Shown piece by piece: positions 9,892 through 11,638 of a stretch of 11,638 nt of DNA. Within the stretch, counting starts at the first letter, position 1. Each line of letters starts with the position of its first letter. The stretch comes from Acephala macrosclerotiorum (Eukaryota > Ascomycota > Leotiomycetes > Helotiales > Mollisiaceae): NCBI GenBank assembly GCA_014904845.1, contig MU119956.1:1-11638 (forward strand). The letters are read 5' to 3'. Made by a program: the position numbers and the translations under genes. A model generated the notes under the pieces. That model saw nothing but the letters and a program-made list of their open reading frames with translations, was not told the origin of the DNA and did no database searches.

Positions 9892-9904
9892 TTGCACGCG
9901 CAAT
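9891..9904. repeat. Small CpG-containing hairpin abutting the 18-bp inverted repeat
   Basis: ATTGC at 9891-9895 and GCAAT at 9900-9904 pair around ACGC. It begins at the last base of the right arm of the larger inverted repeat. The run GCACGCGC is among the most GC-rich spots of the window. No function can be assigned from sequence alone. Confidence 0.3.
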
Positions 9905-10153
9905 CAATTATCGAGTGTATATTATTTGATTAAAACTCGCGAATTGATCGAAATAAAGTAGTACTAAATTGTAATAAAATAATAATAGTTTTATATTTTT
10001 TTAGTGTAAATATAAATATATTGTAGTATTTTTTATTATCGATAGTAGATTTTTTGAGTTTAATTGACGTAAAAATCGAAACAAAGAAAAAAGCGAATCG
10101 AAAAACTCGAAAAATTTAAAAGATTTGAAAAAATAGAAAATTTTGCACAGAAA

Positions 10154-10212
10154 AACTAGTAATAATAATATTATTATTATTGTTATTATTGTCGTCGTCG
10201 TTATTACTAGTT
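10154..10212. repeat. Trinucleotide run enclosed by 12-bp inverted repeat
   Basis: AACTAGTAATAA at 10154-10165 and TTATTACTAGTT at 10201-10212 are perfect reverse complements. Between them lie ATT/GTT/GTC trinucleotides, ending in three GTC units. On the minus strand in one frame the run reads as Asn and Asp codons (AAT, AAC, GAC) followed by Ile. It could therefore be the remains of a low-complexity Asn/Asp coding tract, or a plain microsatellite in which the CpG-containing units have resisted mutation. The stretch is too short and isolated to decide. Confidence 0.55.
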
Positions 10213-10304
10213 AATGAAATTGTTTAAAAAAATAAAATATTAATATTAACAATTTTTTGAGACTTAGCGCCTCGAATATTTATACTACTAATAGCGATGA
10301 TCGA

Positions 10305-10514
10305 TTATTCTCTAGGTTTATTCGCAAAAATCGAGAAAAGTTTTCTAGTATATTTTCCAATTATTAAAAATTCGCAAAAATAGAAAATAAAACGCAATTT
10401 TTTCAAATTTACTCTATTTAAATCTATAATTATCAAATCGTCGCTCGCATTCTTTAAGTATATTAACGCTTTCTTACAATCGATAGATCGAAAAAGTATT
10501 CTTATAAATAGCAT
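10305..10514 (-). pseudogene. Unidentified 69-codon frame with ATG start, possible remnant
   Basis: This is the only one of the longer open frames that begins with ATG. It ends in TAA, after codons for ANKPRE. The peptide is mixed rather than simply Lys/Asn/Phe: it includes RILFRSIDCKKALIYLKN, then SDDLIIIDLNRVNLKKLRF, and FCEFLIIGKYTRKLF. It uses CGA and GCG codons and keeps a CCT proline codon, rare in this window. These properties look more like former protein-coding sequence than random AT-rich DNA. I cannot match it to a family. It could be the N-terminal piece of a broken gene on the minus strand, or an exon-like fragment. By length alone it is within chance expectation. Confidence 0.28.
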
Positions 10515-10598
10515 ATTATAGACTTTGTTTTTTTTAATAATAATTATATTAATAATTTTAATAATTTTACGAAACGTAAAACGTTTTATACGAAATAT
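10515..10598. other. AT-rich spacer between two divergent open frames
   Basis: The spacer separates the minus-strand frame ending upstream at 10514 from the plus-strand frame beginning near 10599. It holds a perfect 12-bp palindrome, TAAAACGTTTTA, at 10577-10588. If the two frames were ever real divergent genes this would be their shared promoter, but neither is shown to be real and I see no recognisable promoter element. Confidence 0.2.
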
Positions 10599-10826
10599 TT
10601 GTTCGAGTTTTTAGTATATATATTTATCGTAAAATCTATTAATAAAACTTTCGATAAATTATCGAAATATTTAAACTCGAAAAAAGATTTTTTGATTGTA
10701 GCGTTTAAATATACTATTAAAAATTTTAATCAAATTAAATCGAATTTACTAAAGCGCGATACGCGATTTCTCAATTTTACTTACTTTAAAAAGAAAATCT
10801 TTACTCAAAACTGTATATTGTTTTAA
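10599..10826 (+). pseudogene. Unidentified 75-codon open frame on plus strand, possible remnant
   Basis: The frame opens at TTG, not ATG, so it is not a complete eukaryotic gene. It closes with TAA at 10824-10826. The peptide is Lys/Asn/Phe-rich but has a mixed centre (KTFDKLSKYLNSKKDFLIVAF) and LLKRDTRFLNFTYF near the end, encoded with GCG, CGC-type and CGA codons that keep CpG. The stop codon lies within a hairpin of 11-bp arms (10791-10801 with 10825-10835). A frame of this length is expected about once by chance in a window this AT-rich. No family is recognised. Confidence 0.22.
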
Positions 10827-11100
10827 GATTTTCTTAGAAAATTTTAAAATAATATTATTTTCAATTTTTTTTTTTTATTTAATTAAAATTTCTTTTATTA
10901 CGTTTTTAGTTTTTATAAGTTTATTATTGATATTACTAATTGCAATTGTTTTTTCTTCAAATAGTAATTTATTAATAATTTTCTATAAATTATCGAGATC
11001 GCGTTATACGATTTATACAAACGCATTATAATTATTTTCGTTTTGTTCTTTGTACGCGAAATTCGTATTTTCAAAGTTTAATAAAGTATTTTTTTGAAAT
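10827..11100. other. AT-rich stretch without recognisable gene
   Basis: I find no open frame of note and no clear repeat. Moderately preserved patches occur near 10995-11070 (GAGATCGCGTTATACG, TGTACGCGAAATTCG). They suggest the milder decay of the 8.2-10.9 kb region continues to here. Confidence 0.45.
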
Positions 11101-11638
11101 ATAATAATAATATTATAAAAATTTTAAAAATAAAAATTGAAATTATAAAATTTATATATAGAAAAATAATGTAATAAATTAATTGGATTTTAAAAATAAA
11201 AAACGTGTAAATTTGAAAAGAAAAAATTTATCGATAAAATCGAAAAAAATTATAAGTTTTTATATTTGTAAAGAAATTACACAAAAAAAACAAATAAATA
11301 TTTTTGTATTTTAAATAATTGAGAATTGCGAAGTTTATTTGTTTTTGCGAAGAAAGTTCTTTAGAATGTATTGATACATATAATTGAAATATTGTAATAC
11401 TAATTTCGAATAAAAAATTTTGAAAATTTTAAGTAAATAATTTTATATTGATTTTTTATAAAGTGTATTAAATGAATTTTGAAAAAAAAAAAAAAAAAGA
11501 AGTAAGTATTTGTGGATCGTTTTTATAGGGAAAGTGTATATAGATTTTTGAAAAAAATTATCGCGAAATGTTTAAATGAATAAAGTATATTCGATTAATA
11601 GAATTGTTTGTATATAAAGTGATATAAATTAAAACTTT
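11101..11638. other. Strand-asymmetric end region: many TpG, few CpA
   Basis: By count this 538-nt block has about 29 TpG but only about 4 CpA, and about 63 G against 17 C. That is the mirror image of 7541-7864 and fits conversion of plus-strand cytosines with the minus strand spared. It keeps GG at about 11185 and 11513 and GGG at 11528-11530, otherwise rare in the window, and has a poly-A tract at about 11482-11498. No gene is visible. The skew runs to the window edge, so the block may continue. Confidence 0.6.

Larger units (their letters stand above)
8949..10304. other. Gene-free AT-rich stretch with scattered short inverted repeats
   Basis: No credible gene is visible. A 62-codon stop-free run at 9176-9364 on the minus strand starts at GTG, is simply Phe/Ile/Leu-rich, and is of a length expected several times by chance. 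Small inverted repeats occur, for example CGATTCTC at 9013-9020 with GAGAATCG at 9058-9065. The notable structures, at 9806-9891 and 10154-10212, are listed separately. Confidence 0.5.

Noticed and set aside
10791..10835. Hairpin overlapping the stop of the plus-strand frame, as a terminator
   Set aside because: Eleven-bp perfect inverted repeats within this distance are expected several times by chance in a window this AT-rich, and intrinsic terminators are not how fungal genes end.
1..11638. Bacterial, organellar, Plasmodium-like or Dictyostelium-like origin suggested by extreme A+T
   Set aside because: There are no compact genes, tRNAs or rRNA as organelle or bacterial DNA would show. CpG is retained rather than depleted, and the repeat pair shows one-way C-to-T change, which points to RIP in a fungus.

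Overview
This window looks like a stretch of fungal, probably filamentous ascomycete, heterochromatin that has been almost completely degraded by repeat-induced point mutation (RIP). I infer this from the sequence itself. A+T is roughly 85% by eye, with no intact gene, tRNA or rRNA. CC, GG and GC dinucleotides are rare, while CpG survives. A 259-bp direct repeat shows the mutational process directly: its two copies differ by about 48 bases without an indel, and about 45 of those are C-to-T or G-to-A changes in the same direction. I cannot name the species.

Layout: 1-277 is featureless AT-rich flank. 278-536 and 7913-8171 are the two copies of the repeat, in the same orientation and exactly 7635 bp apart. 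The better preserved copy begins TGTA and ends TACA, as expected for long terminal repeats (LTRs). The span 278-8171 may therefore be the corpse of one LTR retrotransposon of about 7.9 kb. No target-site duplication, primer-binding site or polypurine tract survives, so two independent LTR insertions remain possible. The internal 7.4 kb has no open frame worth annotating. It holds degenerate tandem repeats (about 45 bp near 5072, 51 bp at 7295), a CpG-rich patch near 6950-7140, and a strongly strand-biased patch at 7541-7864.

From 8172 to about 10.9 kb the decay is milder. All the longer stop-free frames of the window lie here, mostly on the minus strand, and may be scraps of a decayed gene or second transposon. 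This part also has a perfect 18-bp inverted repeat bounded by TA (9806-9891), a candidate miniature element, and an Asn/Asp-type trinucleotide run within a 12-bp inverted repeat (10154-10212). The last 540 bases have the opposite strand bias to 7541-7864, with many TpG and few CpA.

No genes work together here. The window is best read as a fossil transposon landscape that records how the host's mutator acted.
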